Shown here in pieces: positions 40,390 to 49,609 of a stretch of DNA of 64,000 nucleotides (positions are counted from its first letter, which is position 1; each line of letters begins with the position of its first letter). The notes under the pieces are model-generated. The model did no database searches and had not been told where the DNA came from. It saw only the letters and a program-made list of their open reading frames with translations. A program made the position numbers and the translations under genes. Source of the stretch: Bacillus sp. MM2020_4 (lineage in GTDB: Bacteria; Bacillota; Bacilli; Bacillales; Cytobacillaceae); assembly GCF_011250555.1 (NCBI RefSeq), contig NZ_JAANMZ010000001.1:291343-355342 (forward strand), written 5' to 3'.

Positions 40390-42057
40390 TTGATAAAGAA
40401 AATGAATACTTCCATTAAGTTTATAACACTTGGTGGTATTGGAGAAATCGGAAAGAATATGTATCTTGTTGAAGTGGACAAGGACATATTTATCATTGAT
40501 GCCGGCATCATGTTCCCCGAGGAAGAAATGCTGGGTATCGATATGGTCATCCCTGACCTAACCTATTTAAAAGACAATAAAGAACGGGTAAAGGCTATTT
40601 TTTTAACACATGGTCATGAAGATCATATTGGTGCGCTTTCCTATGTGCTTCGTCATGTTAATGTACCTGTTTATGGAACGAAATTAACGCTTGCTCTTGC
40701 AAAGGCGAAGATTAAGGAGCAAGAATTTGGCACTACCGCAAATTTAATTGAGGTTACTTCGGATACAATTGTGGAATTAGATGCTGTAAATGTTAGCTTT
40801 TTCAAAACTAATCACAGCATCCCTGATTCTGTCGGTGTGTGTATTCATACTTCTGAGGGAATTATTGTTTATACCGGTGATTTTAAATTTGATCAGGCTG
40901 CAACGAAACTTTACAAACCTGAAATTGGGAAAATGGCTGCAATCGGGGATCATGGTGTATTATGTTTACTTTCTGACAGTACCGAAGCTGAAAGACCAGG
41001 ATACACCACATCTGAAGCCATTGTTGAACGCGAAATGTCCAATGCCTTTTATAATGCACCAGGACGAATTATTGCTGCCTGTTTTGCATCCGATATTAAC
41101 CGAATTCAGCATATTTTTGATGCGGCAAAAGAAAATGGCCGAAAAGTCGCAGTCGTAGGCAAAAGCCTTGAAAGAATTTATCACATTGCCCTGGATTTAG
41201 GGTATTTAGAAGTAGCGGATGATGCCATTATTCCTGTAAGTGAGATAAAAGAATATCAAGACCGTGAAATCGTTGTATTAATGACGGGTAGTCAGGGAGA
41301 ACCAATTGAGGCTCTGCAGAAAATGGCTAAGCAAACACACAAACTTTTAAATATCCAGAAAGGGGATACGGTTTTAATTGCTGCTTCACCATTAAGGGGA
41401 AGTGAAGTATTTATTTTCAAAACAATCGACATGCTGTTTAGGGCAGGGGCCAATGTCATTTCCGGGAAAAGAACGATTCATGTATCCAGCCATGGAAGTC
41501 AGGAAGAACTAAAGTTTATGATAAATTTGATGAAACCGAAATTTTTCATACCGGTTCATGGTGAATATCGGATGCTGAAGGCACATCGAAAAGTAGCCCT
41601 TGAATCCGGCCTTTCCGATGAGCAAATATTCCTTCCTGACCGTGGTGATGTCTTGGAATGGAAGGAAGGAACATTATCCATTACTGGAAAGGTTCCATCA
41701 GGAAATGTCCTTATTGATGGTATTGGCGTGGGGGATGTTGGAAATATTGTATTACGAGACAGGAAGCTCTTATCACAAGATGGAATTTTAATTGTGGTAG
41801 TTACCTTAACGAAACAAGAAAAGAAAATAGCAGCTGGGCCAGAAATCATCTCAAGAGGATTTGTTTACGTTCGGGAATCAGAAAAATTAATGGATGATTC
41901 TACGAAATTAGTAAGGGAAATCGTGGAGAGAAATACGGCAAAAGGTTCATTTGAATGGGCAAGCCTGAAACAGGAAATAAGAGATGAATTAAATCGATCA
42001 TTATATGAAAAGACAAAAAGAAGACCAATGATTCTTCCAATTATTATGGAAGTATAA
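40390..42057 (+). CDS. rnjB: ribonuclease J2
   Basis: Metallo-beta-lactamase/beta-CASP ribonuclease, partner of RNase J1. 555 residues. It has the zinc motif THGHEDHIGAL (canonical HxHxDH), GDFKFDQ and the beta-CASP segment SDSTEAERPGYT; the C-terminal domain ends KRRPMILPIIMEV, as in B. subtilis RnjB. The start is TTG 40390, 9 bases after AGGAGG (40375-40380); the in-frame ATG at 40402 is too far from it. B. subtilis RnjB reads THGHDEN at this metal site, whereas here the full DH pair is kept. Confidence 0.93.
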   Translation: MIKKMNTSIKFITLGGIGEIGKNMYLVEVDKDIFIIDAGIMFPEEEMLGIDMVIPDLTYLKDNKERVKAIFLTHGHEDHIGALSYVLRHVNVPVYGTKLTLALAKAKIKEQEFGTTANLIEVTSDTIVELDAVNVSFFKTNHSIPDSVGVCIHTSEGIIVYTGDFKFDQAATKLYKPEIGKMAAIGDHGVLCLLSDSTEAERPGYTTSEAIVEREMSNAFYNAPGRIIAACFASDINRIQHIFDAAKENGRKVAVVGKSLERIYHIALDLGYLEVADDAIIPVSEIKEYQDREIVVLMTGSQGEPIEALQKMAKQTHKLLNIQKGDTVLIAASPLRGSEVFIFKTIDMLFRAGANVISGKRTIHVSSHGSQEELKFMINLMKPKFFIPVHGEYRMLKAHRKVALESGLSDEQIFLPDRGDVLEWKEGTLSITGKVPSGNVLIDGIGVGDVGNIVLRDRKLLSQDGILIVVVTLTKQEKKIAAGPEIISRGFVYVRESEKLMDDSTKLVREIVERNTAKGSFEWASLKQEIRDELNRSLYEKTKRRPMILPIIMEV

Positions 42058-42070
42058 ATGTAAAGAAATG

Positions 42071-42104
42071 AAAGGTACCGGGATTTTTCTCCCTGTACCT
42101 TTTT
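42071..42104 (+). terminator. rho-independent terminator after rnjB
   Basis: AAAGGTAC-C-GGGA pairs with TCCC-T-GTACCTTT around TTTTTC, with one internal mismatch, followed by further T residues. Confidence 0.8.
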
Positions 42105-42175
42105 GCATCCTGATGGCATGAAATTATAGTAAAGGTAAACACTAACATATATCATGCTTGAAAGGGAGTATTAGG

Positions 42176-42928
42176 ATGAATAATGATATACAGAAAAATA
42201 CGGAAAACCAAGAAGGACAAGAGCCTCAAAAAGAAGAAAAGTCTTCTTCAGGATTGATAGAGAAAATACAACAGCTTGGACAAACCAATGTGCCGCAGCT
42301 TTCAGCAGACTCTAGAATTCATTGTTTAACGATAATTGGCCAGATAGAAGGACATATGGCTCTTCCGCCGCAAAATAAAACAACAAAATATGAACACTTA
42401 CTTCCACAGCTTGTGGCAATTGAACAAAACCCAAAAATTGAAGGGGTTCTAATTGTTTTAAATACCGTTGGCGGGGATGTGGAGGCGGGACTTGCTATTT
42501 CTGAAATGATTGCATCTATTTCAAAACCAACCGTTTCAATTGTACTTGGCGGTGGCCATTCCATTGGGGTTCCGATTGCTGTTTCCTGTGACTATTCCTT
42601 TATAGCGGAGACTGCAACAATGACAATCCATCCGATTCGCTTGACAGGACTAGTTATTGGAGTACCAGCAACTTTTGAATATTTGGATAAAATGCAAGAG
42701 CGAGTTGTTAATTTTGTCACCAAACATTCCAAGATAACGGAAGAAACATTCAAGGATTTAATGTTTGCGAAGGGGAATTTAACGAGGGATATCGGGACCA
42801 ACGTTATCGGAATTGATGCCGTAAAATCCGGGTTAATTGATGAGGTAGGGGGATTGGGCCCTGCGATGAAAAAGTTAAATGAAATGATTGATCTCCAAAA
42901 AGAAAATAATGAGGGGCTGATTCAATGA
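42176..42928 (+). CDS. tepA: ClpP-like serine peptidase TepA (YmfB)
   Basis: Translocation-enhancing protein of the ClpP/SppA fold. From ATG 42176 it is 250 residues, with a charged N-terminus, then [21 protein letters not shown]. The nucleophile region is [14 protein letters not shown] (Ser in HSIG) and the His region is [19 protein letters not shown] (42161-42169) supports this start; the in-frame TTG at 42158 is upstream of that site. B. subtilis TepA has been linked to secretion and to degradation of spore small acid-soluble proteins. It overlaps ylzJ by four bases. Confidence 0.92.
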   Translation: MNNDIQKNTENQEGQEPQKEEKSSSGLIEKIQQLGQTNVPQLSADSRIHCLTIIGQIEGHMALPPQNKTTKYEHLLPQLVAIEQNPKIEGVLIVLNTVGGDVEAGLAISEMIASISKPTVSIVLGGGHSIGVPIAVSCDYSFIAETATMTIHPIRLTGLVIGVPATFEYLDKMQERVVNFVTKHSKITEETFKDLMFAKGNLTRDIGTNVIGIDAVKSGLIDEVGGLGPAMKKLNEMIDLQKENNEGLIQ

Positions 42929-43143
42929 TATTATATACGATGATGCCAAATGAACTTGTGTTTCCATATGAAGCAGAGACTACAAGCAAACAACAAACGA
43001 TGACCTATCAGGGGATTCCACTTTTAGTAGAATGTGCTGATCCACAAAATTTTCAGGTTTTACGCATCCTAAGCAGTGACCCGCAACATTTTATGAATGA
43101 TCAGATATACCCTGGTGCAAAAATTTCTTTCGGTGACCTTTAA
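42925..43143 (+). CDS. ylzJ: YlzJ-like protein
   Basis: A 72-residue conserved small protein of unknown function: [14 protein letters not shown], then [22 protein letters not shown]. It starts inside the tepA stop codon (ATGA), so it is coupled to tepA. It lies between tepA and spoIIIE, as in other Bacillaceae. No signal peptide or membrane segment. Confidence 0.88.
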   Translation: MILYTMMPNELVFPYEAETTSKQQTMTYQGIPLLVECADPQNFQVLRILSSDPQHFMNDQIYPGAKISFGDL

Positions 43144-43171
43144 GGATTATCCGCATGACACTAGTAGATTA

Positions 43172-43180
43172 TGGTATAAT
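43172..43180 (+). promoter_or_regulatory. candidate extended -10 promoter for spoIIIE
   Basis: TGG followed by TATAAT (43175-43180). No convincing -35. The gene start is 110 bases downstream, leaving a leader that contains the hairpin at 43198-43216. Confidence 0.5.
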
Positions 43181-43197
43181 TATCAATGCAAGACTAG

Positions 43198-43224
43198 AGC
43201 AGCCATCGGGGCTGCTTTCCTTTT
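43198..43224 (+). terminator. attenuator-like hairpin in the spoIIIE leader
   Basis: AGCAGCC (43198-43204), loop ATCGG, GGCTGCT (43210-43216), then TTTCCTTTT. It lies only about 18 bases after the -10, so it would act on the spoIIIE transcript or stop readthrough from ylzJ. Confidence 0.6.
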
Positions 43225-43290
43225 ATCCAAATGATTTAAGGATTATATGATAGGAATAATAGACCAAACTGAACGATACAAGGTGATTAG

Positions 43291-45639
43291 ATGGCAAAAA
43301 AAAAGAGAAGAAAACCAAAAAAGAGAGATAACCATTTAAAACGGACTGTTCAATATGAATTATCAGCACTATGCCTTTTGGCATTAACGATTATTTCGAT
43401 TGCGAAGCTTGGAGCGGTTGGCAAAGCAACCGTACTCTTCTTCCGTTTTTGGATGGGAGAATGGTATATGCTAAGTTTACTTGGATTAGTGGTACTAAGC
43501 ATATATTTGATGTGGAAAAGAGCTCTTCCATATTTCTTCCATATCAAATTGGTTGGCGGCTATTTTATTGTATCGGCTATACTGCTACTAAGCCATGTAA
43601 CCCTTTTCCACTTGCTGACTAATAATGGGAAATTTAAAGATCCTAGTGTAATTGGGAATACATGGGAATTATTTTTAATGGAAGTAAGGGGAGAAACGAC
43701 TACAACGCATGATCTAGGCGGGGGGATTCTCGGTGCGATCTTGTTTGCTCTCTTTCATTACTTATTTGCAGAAACAGGTACAAAAATTATTGCTTTTATT
43801 TTTGTTTTAATCGGTATTATATTACTTACTGGAAAATCATTTGGTGATTTTGTCGGGAAAATCGTGATTACCCTATTTGATTTTTCAAAAAATCAATGGG
43901 ACGCCTTTAAAACTGATATGGCTGCATGGAAGCAAAAACAAGAAGAACGAAAAAATGAAAAAAAATCGCAAAGGCAACAAATTAGGGAAAATCGCCAAAA
44001 CGAGATAGATCCCGTCACAATCAGACAGCAGCCAGAACCGGAGGAAACGAGAATTCCTGAACCTATCATTTCAAGTTTCGCTGATCGGGCTTATGTGCAA
44101 GAAGCACCAAAAGATAAAATGCCCAAAGAACAAATCAAAGAAAAAAAAGGGAAGCCGCAAGATAGCGAAGACGATCATACTCCACCAATCAGATTTACAG
44201 AAGTAGAAAATGCTGCCTATGAATTACCACCACTTAGACTGCTAAAGGCTCCCAAGAAAACAGACCAAAGTGGTGAATATGAGCTCATCCACGCAAATGC
44301 GGCAAAGCTTGAAAGGACATTTCAAAGCTTTGGCGTTAAAGCACGTGTCACACAGGTGCATTTAGGACCAGCTGTCACGAAATATGAGGTACATCCAGAT
44401 GTCGGTGTAAAGGTTAGCAAAATTGTCAGCTTAAGTGATGATATTGCATTAGCCCTTGCAGCAAAAGGGATACGGATTGAAGCCCCTATCCCCGGAAAAT
44501 CTGCGATAGGCATCGAGGTACCAAATTCTGATGTTGCGATGGTTTCATTACGAGAGGTATTAGAAGCTACGCAAAATGATAAACCGGATGCTAAACTTTT
44601 AATTGGACTAGGCCGGGATATTACCGGTGAAGCTGTACTGGCAGAACTCAACAAAATGCCCCATTTACTTGTAGCAGGAGCAACAGGTAGCGGGAAAAGT
44701 GTTTGTATAAACGGCATAATTACAAGTGTTTTAATGAGGGCAAAGCCTCACGAAGTAAAATTAATGATGATTGATCCAAAAATGGTTGAATTGAATGTTT
44801 ATAATGGTATTCCCCATTTGCTTGCGCCAGTTGTAACGGACCCCAAAAAAGCTTCGCAAGCCTTAAAGAAAGTAGTAAGTGAAATGGAACGGCGCTATGA
44901 ACTGTTTTCCCATACTGGAACTCGTAATATTGAAGGTTATAATGAACATGTGAGAAAACATAATCTTGAAGAAGATGACAAGCAGCCATTATTACCATAT
45001 ATTGTCGTCATTGTTGATGAGTTAGCTGACTTAATGATGGTTGCCTCATCAGATGTCGAGGATTCTATTACCCGGCTTGCACAAATGGCTCGTGCTGCGG
45101 GTATCCATCTAATCATTGCAACACAAAGGCCATCCGTAGACGTTATTACTGGTGTGATCAAAGCGAATATTCCGTCAAGAATTGCCTTTGCCGTTTCAAG
45201 TGCAACCGATTCAAGAACCATTCTGGATATGGGCGGGGCAGAAAAGCTGCTTGGAAGAGGCGACATGTTATTTCTACCGGTGGGAGCATCCAAACCTGTT
45301 CGGGTTCAAGGCGCTTTCCTTTCCGATCAAGAGGTTGAAGATACAGTAGAATATGTTATTTCACAGCAAAAAGCGCAGTACCAAGAAGAGATGATTCCTG
45401 ATGATATTCCGGAAATAACTGGTGCAGTCGATGACGATTTGTATGATGAGGCAGTTGATTTAATCATTGATATGCAAACCGCGTCCGTTTCAATGCTGCA
45501 GCGCCGCTTCCGAATCGGCTACACAAGAGCCGCTCGTCTGATAGATGAGATGGAAGCACGCGGTGTAGTTGGCCCATACGAGGGAAGTAAACCTCGCGCA
45601 GTATTACAAACCAAGCCAAATGAAGAACAGAGTTCATAA
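43291..45639 (+). CDS. spoIIIE: DNA translocase SpoIIIE (FtsK family)
   Basis: Hexameric DNA pump that moves the chromosome into the forespore and clears trapped DNA at the septum. 782 residues. About four N-terminal membrane segments (residues 20-195) are followed by a charged linker and the alpha and beta motor domains. Walker A GATGSGKS is at residues 463-470 and Walker B is [13 protein letters not shown]. The C-terminal winged-helix gamma domain ([21 protein letters not shown]) reads polarity sequences. Its place after tepA-ylzJ marks it as SpoIIIE rather than SftA. Confidence 0.95.
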   Translation: MAKKKRRKPKKRDNHLKRTVQYELSALCLLALTIISIAKLGAVGKATVLFFRFWMGEWYMLSLLGLVVLSIYLMWKRALPYFFHIKLVGGYFIVSAILLLSHVTLFHLLTNNGKFKDPSVIGNTWELFLMEVRGETTTTHDLGGGILGAILFALFHYLFAETGTKIIAFIFVLIGIILLTGKSFGDFVGKIVITLFDFSKNQWDAFKTDMAAWKQKQEERKNEKKSQRQQIRENRQNEIDPVTIRQQPEPEETRIPEPIISSFADRAYVQEAPKDKMPKEQIKEKKGKPQDSEDDHTPPIRFTEVENAAYELPPLRLLKAPKKTDQSGEYELIHANAAKLERTFQSFGVKARVTQVHLGPAVTKYEVHPDVGVKVSKIVSLSDDIALALAAKGIRIEAPIPGKSAIGIEVPNSDVAMVSLREVLEATQNDKPDAKLLIGLGRDITGEAVLAELNKMPHLLVAGATGSGKSVCINGIITSVLMRAKPHEVKLMMIDPKMVELNVYNGIPHLLAPVVTDPKKASQALKKVVSEMERRYELFSHTGTRNIEGYNEHVRKHNLEEDDKQPLLPYIVVIVDELADLMMVASSDVEDSITRLAQMARAAGIHLIIATQRPSVDVITGVIKANIPSRIAFAVSSATDSRTILDMGGAEKLLGRGDMLFLPVGASKPVRVQGAFLSDQEVEDTVEYVISQQKAQYQEEMIPDDIPEITGAVDDDLYDEAVDLIIDMQTASVSMLQRRFRIGYTRAARLIDEMEARGVVGPYEGSKPRAVLQTKPNEEQSS

Positions 45640-45646
45640 TTGATTG

Positions 45647-45674
45647 AAAAAAAGAGCCGTTTGGCTCTTTTTTT
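45647..45674 (+). terminator. rho-independent terminator after spoIIIE
   Basis: AAAAAAAGAGCC, loop GTTT, GGCTCTTTTTTT. The T-run is built into the stem arm. Confidence 0.92.
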
Positions 45675-45765
45675 CATACTAATTTTCAAGAAATCTGATA
45701 CTATAGTAATAGGAGGTGGACGCCTGTATCAAGAAGAATTCCTACTAATTTCCCGCATCAATTAG

Positions 45766-45780
45766 TTGAAAGCGTTTAAT
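45766..45780 (+). promoter_or_regulatory. cre-like CcpA site
   Basis: TTGAAAGCGTTTAAT matches the catabolite-responsive consensus WTGNAANCGNWNNCW except for A instead of C near the end. It lies about 110 bases upstream of the probable -10 of the GntR gene. Confidence 0.3.
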
Positions 45781-45915
45781 TATAACAGATTTTTGGATGA
45801 AAACACCTACATTTTTATGACAATTTTCATCTTTCGACCTTTTTTCGACAAAATCGAGAATTTCTATTTATTTATCCCAAAAATAATGGTACTATAAACT
45901 TCGATTAGTAGGAAT

Positions 45916-45935
45916 GATATCAGAGGTCTGATGTC
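45916..45935 (+). promoter_or_regulatory. probable GntR operator (20-bp palindrome)
   Basis: GATATCAGA-GG-TCTGATGTC has 9-bp arms with a single T/G mismatch. It falls between TATAAA (45893-45898) and the ribosome site CTGGAGGAAA of the GntR gene. That is the expected place for autoregulation. Confidence 0.5.
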
Positions 45936-45961
45936 TCAGGAAAAAGGCTGGAGGAAACGGC

Positions 45962-46687
45962 ATGTCTATTAAGTCAGATAACCGGCATTTATATTTACAA
46001 GTGATCGATCGGTTAAAGCAGGATATTGAAGAAGGGATTTACAAAGAGAAAGAAAAGTTACCTTCTGAATTCGATCTTGCTAAACAGCTTGGTGTAAGCA
46101 GGGCAACGCTTCGGGAAGCACTTCGTATTCTTGAGGAAGAAAACGTTATCATTAGGCGCCACGGTGTTGGAACTTTTGTTAATGCAAAGCCAATGTTTAC
46201 GTCAGGGATTGAACACCTAAATAGTGTTACTGACATGATTAAACAAGCTGGAATGAAACCAGGTACGATTTTCTTAAGCTCATCAACTCTAGAACCGACC
46301 GAAGAAGATATTCGCCGTTTCGCATGTTCTGATAGTGAGGAAATATTCGTGATGGAAAGGGTAAGGACCGCAAACGGGGAACCTGTTGTTTATTGTATTG
46401 ACAAGGTATTAGAACGCGTTTTGCCAGAGACATTTTCACATGAGAAAGAATCTATTTTTCAGATTCTAGATGAAGGGGCCAATCGTAAAATTACATACGC
46501 GGTTGCTCAAATTGAGCCTCTAGGCTATCATGAAAAAATTTCCCCCATTCTAGAATGTGATCCAGAAACAGCGTTGTTAGTGTTAAAACAAATGCATTTC
46601 GACGAAATGGATGAACCTGTCCTTTTTTCGGTAAACTACTTTAAAGCGGATAAATTTAGTTTTCATGTTTTAAGGAAAAGAATTTAA
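45962..46687 (+). CDS. ymfC: GntR/HutC-family transcriptional regulator (YmfC-like)
   Basis: The 241-residue repressor-type protein has an N-terminal winged helix-turn-helix ([31 protein letters not shown], then RRHGVGTFV; residues 25-75). A C-terminal UTRA ligand domain (about 95-235) has a typical end, [31 protein letters not shown] precedes ATG. The next genes encode a nucleoside-type ABC transporter, so it probably controls that transporter in response to a related metabolite; this is inference. B. subtilis ymfC occupies the equivalent position. Confidence 0.9.
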   Translation: MSIKSDNRHLYLQVIDRLKQDIEEGIYKEKEKLPSEFDLAKQLGVSRATLREALRILEEENVIIRRHGVGTFVNAKPMFTSGIEHLNSVTDMIKQAGMKPGTIFLSSSTLEPTEEDIRRFACSDSEEIFVMERVRTANGEPVVYCIDKVLERVLPETFSHEKESIFQILDEGANRKITYAVAQIEPLGYHEKISPILECDPETALLVLKQMHFDEMDEPVLFSVNYFKADKFSFHVLRKRI

Positions 46688-46696
46688 ATTTTTTTC

Positions 46697-46711
46697 TACC
46701 TTCTGAAAACG
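46697..46711 (+). promoter_or_regulatory. weak CodY-like box upstream of bmpA
   Basis: The core TTCTGAAAA (46701-46709) matches AATTTTCWGAAAATT, but the flanks give five mismatches in 15. The related B. subtilis guanosine transporter genes (yufN operon) are CodY targets, which is the reason for listing it. Confidence 0.25.
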
Positions 46712-46779
46712 TAATCAGATCTCGCTTTATTATTTTCTACTTAATCAAACAAACAATATTCAAATGGGGGTACAATACC

Positions 46780-47865
46780 ATGAAAAAGCGTAAAATTGGA
46801 ATGGCGCTTTCACTAGTTCTTGCTGCTGGGACACTTTTAGGTGCTTGTGGAAAAAGTGATGACACAAGTAAAGAAGAAACAACTAAAGGCGGAGACAAAG
46901 AAAAAGCTTTCTCTGTAGCAATGGTAACTGATGTCGGCGGTGTTGATGACAAATCATTTAACCAATCTGCATGGGAAGGTCTTCAAGCTTTTGGTAAGGA
47001 CAATGACCTTACAAAAGGAAAAGGCGGATTTGATTACCTTCAATCAAAATCAGATGCTGATTACTCTACAAACTTAAATAAACTAGCTCGTGAAGATTTT
47101 GACTTAGTTTTCGGAATTGGCTTCTTAATGCAAGCAGCAGTGGAAGAAATTGCAAAGCAACAAAAAGATTCTAACTTTGCCATTATTGATGCAGAAGTTA
47201 AACAACCGAATGTTGCAAGTGTTCTTTTTAAAGAGCAAGAGGCTGCATTCCTTGCAGGTGTAGCAGCGGCGCTTCAAACTAAATCCAATCACATCGGCTT
47301 CATCGGTGGAATGGAAATCCCTGTTATTGAACGCTTTGAAACTGGTTTCTTAGCAGGTGTTAAAGCTGCAAAGCCTGAAGCAAAAGTAGATGTTCAATAT
47401 TCTGGTGCTTTTGATAAAGCTGAACTAGGTCAATCAATTGCTTCTAAAATGTATTCTTCTGGCGCTGATGTTGTATTCCACGCTGCTGGTGGTACAGGTG
47501 TGGGATTGTTCAAAGAAGCGAATGACTTAAAGAAAAAAGATCCGTCACGTGAAATTTGGGCAATCGGTGTTGATAGTGACCAAGCAAACATGGGTCCAGA
47601 TATCGTTCTTACATCTGCTCTTAAACGTGTTGATAATGCGGTTAAAGACCTTTCTAAGAAAGCAATGGATGGTAATTTCCCTGGTGGAGAGGTTGCCCTT
47701 TACGGTTTACATGAAGATGGAGTTGGTTTAGCTCCAATCAATGCCAAAGCTGATCAAAAAGATGCGATTGATACCGCTGTAAAAGAATGGATCGAAAAGA
47801 TTAAATCAGGTTCTGTAAAAGTTCCAGGAACCCGTGATGAATTAAAAACTTTTAGTGTAAAATAA
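46780..47865 (+). CDS. BMP-family nucleoside-binding lipoprotein
   Basis: Surface-anchored substrate-binding protein of a nucleoside ABC importer (BmpA/Med/PnrA family, similar to B. subtilis YufN/NupN). 361 residues. The signal peptide [18 protein letters not shown] ends in lipobox LGAC (modified Cys about residue 23), followed by a charged linker. The mature domain has the family sequence [20 protein letters not shown], then [28 protein letters not shown] and [14 protein letters not shown] (46766-46770) precedes ATG. Three hairpins separate it from the ATPase gene. Substrate specificity (guanosine or another purine nucleoside) cannot be read from the sequence. Confidence 0.92.
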   Translation: MKKRKIGMALSLVLAAGTLLGACGKSDDTSKEETTKGGDKEKAFSVAMVTDVGGVDDKSFNQSAWEGLQAFGKDNDLTKGKGGFDYLQSKSDADYSTNLNKLAREDFDLVFGIGFLMQAAVEEIAKQQKDSNFAIIDAEVKQPNVASVLFKEQEAAFLAGVAAALQTKSNHIGFIGGMEIPVIERFETGFLAGVKAAKPEAKVDVQYSGAFDKAELGQSIASKMYSSGADVVFHAAGGTGVGLFKEANDLKKKDPSREIWAIGVDSDQANMGPDIVLTSALKRVDNAVKDLSKKAMDGNFPGGEVALYGLHEDGVGLAPINAKADQKDAIDTAVKEWIEKIKSGSVKVPGTRDELKTFSVK

Positions 47866-47875
47866 TGTTTGATTA

Positions 47876-47911
47876 GGAATAAGCGTGGACAGTATCTTGT
47901 CCGCTTATTCC
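47876..47911 (+). terminator. hairpin 1 between the binding protein and ATPase genes
   Basis: GGAATAAGCG (47876-47885) pairs with CGCTTATTCC (47902-47911), with inner GACA/TGTC. Only TTCTT follows, so it may protect the upstream mRNA as well as reduce readthrough. Confidence 0.7.
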
Positions 47912-47936
47912 TTCTTAATGAATTCCTAACTGAAGC

Positions 47937-47958
47937 GTAGAATTTTCATTCTACTTTT
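47937..47958 (+). terminator. hairpin 2 between the binding protein and ATPase genes
   Basis: GTAGAAT, loop TTTC, ATTCTAC (47948-47954), then TTTT. Confidence 0.55.
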
Positions 47959-47973
47959 CATTTAAGATTTCAG

Positions 47974-47996
47974 TAGGGGGATTATCCCTATTTTTT
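47974..47996 (+). terminator. hairpin 3 between the binding protein and ATPase genes
   Basis: TAGGG (47974-47978) with CCCTA (47986-47990), then TTTTTT. Short stem, good T-run. Confidence 0.5.
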
Positions 47997-48073
47997 AAAA
48001 AATTGAAAAGGTCTGACCTCTTACTACTTCTGGTCAAAATTTCCTTTTATCTTATAACAGGGAGTGAGAAAAA

Positions 48074-49609
48074 ATGGATTACGTTATTGAGATGCTCAAC
48101 ATTCGTAAAGAATTTGGCGGTTTCGTTGCGAATGATAACATTACCCTTCAGCTTAAAAAAGGGGAGATTCATGCTTTACTCGGAGAAAATGGCGCAGGTA
48201 AATCGACACTAATGAATGTCCTCTTTGGTTTATATCAGCCAGAACAAGGGGAAATCCGTGTAAAAGGCCAGCCAGTAAATATTACAAACCCAAATATTGC
48301 AAATGATTTAGGGATTGGAATGGTGCACCAGCACTTTATGTTAGTTGATACTTTTACTGTTACAGAAAATATCATTTTAGGTCGCGAAATAACAACTGGT
48401 GGCCGCATTGATATTAAAAAGGCAGAAAAAGAGGTTCGTGAGATTTCTGAACGCTACGGTCTATCTGTAGACCCGCAGGCAAAAATCTCTGATATAACTG
48501 TCGGTATGCAGCAAAGGGTTGAAATATTAAAAACACTTTATCGTGGTGCTGAAATTCTTATTTTCGATGAACCGACAGCTGTATTAACACCACAGGAAAT
48601 TAAAGAACTTATTCAAATTATGAAAACACTTATTAAAGAAGGAAAATCCATTATTCTGATTACCCACAAGTTAAAAGAAATTATGGAAGTTGCCGATCGT
48701 TGTACGGTCATTCGAAAAGGTAAAGGCATCGGCACAGTAAATGTCAGTGAAACCAATCCCAACGAGCTTGCAAGTTTAATGGTTGGTCGTGAAGTTGTTT
48801 TTAAAACAGAGAAAATAGAGGCATCACCTAAGCAGGATGTACTTGAAATCCAAGATTTGGTTGTGAAAGATTCCCGTGGAGTTACTGTTGTAAATGGTCT
48901 TAATCTCTCGGTAAAAGCTGGAGAGATTGTTGGAATTGCCGGGGTTGATGGGAATGGACAATCCGAATTTATTGAAGCCATTACTGGTTTACGGAAATCA
49001 GAAAGTGGAAGCGTAAAAGTCAATGGAAAAGAATTGATCCATCTTTCCCCAAGAAAAATCACCGAATCCGGTGTTGGCCATATTCCACAAGACCGTCATA
49101 AACATGGTTTAGTGTTGAATTTTCCAATTGGAGAAAATATGGTTTTACAAAACTATTATAAAAAGCCATTTTCAAACGGTGGGATCTTAAATTTTAAAGA
49201 AATATATAAACAGGCTAAGAAACTAATTGGAGAGTTTGACGTTCGAACACCAAGCGAATTTACTTTGGCACGGGCTTTGTCGGGGGGGAATCAGCAAAAA
49301 GCAATTATTGGGCGTGAAGTTGATCGAAATCCCGATTTACTCATTGCAGCCCAGCCTACAAGGGGCTTGGACGTTGGAGCCATTGAATTTATTCATAAAC
49401 GCCTAATAGAACAGCGTGATCATGGAAAAGCTGTCTTGTTGGTTTCATTTGAGCTAGATGAAATTATGAACGTTAGTGATAGGATTGCAGTTATTTATGA
49501 GGGGAAAATTGTTGCTGTAGTAAATCCAAAAGAAACCTCGGAGCAGGAACTTGGATTGCTGATGGCCGGTTCGAATAGAAAGGAAGCGGGTGAAGGAACA
49601 CATGTCTAA
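48074..49609 (+). CDS. ABC transporter ATPase, two fused domains (nucleoside import, NupO-like)
   Basis: 511 residues with two ABC modules in one chain. The first (1-240) has intact Walker A GENGAGKST, signature-like TVGMQQR and Walker B ILIFDEPTAVL. The second (255-500) has degenerate Walker A GVDGNGQSEF, signature LSGGNQQK and Walker B LLIAAQPTRGLD, where the usual DE is replaced. Such asymmetry is normal for this family. GGGAGTGAG precedes ATG. The stop overlaps the next permease gene by eight bases. Confidence 0.93.
   Translation: MDYVIEMLNIRKEFGGFVANDNITLQLKKGEIHALLGENGAGKSTLMNVLFGLYQPEQGEIRVKGQPVNITNPNIANDLGIGMVHQHFMLVDTFTVTENIILGREITTGGRIDIKKAEKEVREISERYGLSVDPQAKISDITVGMQQRVEILKTLYRGAEILIFDEPTAVLTPQEIKELIQIMKTLIKEGKSIILITHKLKEIMEVADRCTVIRKGKGIGTVNVSETNPNELASLMVGREVVFKTEKIEASPKQDVLEIQDLVVKDSRGVTVVNGLNLSVKAGEIVGIAGVDGNGQSEFIEAITGLRKSESGSVKVNGKELIHLSPRKITESGVGHIPQDRHKHGLVLNFPIGENMVLQNYYKKPFSNGGILNFKEIYKQAKKLIGEFDVRTPSEFTLARALSGGNQQKAIIGREVDRNPDLLIAAQPTRGLDVGAIEFIHKRLIEQRDHGKAVLLVSFELDEIMNVSDRIAVIYEGKIVAVVNPKETSEQELGLLMAGSNRKEAGEGTHV

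Larger units (their letters stand above)
45640..45961 (+). other. 322-base gene-free region between spoIIIE and the GntR gene
   Basis: It holds the spoIIIE terminator (45647-45674), a strong ribosome site AGGAGGTGG (45711-45719) facing a 13-codon frame that would need a CTG start (45724-45765), a cre-like site (45766-45780), a promoter-like TATAAA (45893-45898) and the 20-bp palindrome at 45916-45935. No normal gene is seen. Confidence 0.6.

Noticed and set aside
45681..45695. CodY-like AATTTTCAAGAAATC after spoIIIE
   Set aside because: Twelve of 15 positions match, but the right-hand core GAAA is shifted by one base, it overlaps no visible promoter and lies 270 bases from the next gene.
48841..49560. 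Damaged second ATPase domain as a pseudogene sign
   Set aside because: The degenerate Walker motifs of the second half are typical of the double-ATPase nucleoside/sugar importers; the frame is intact.
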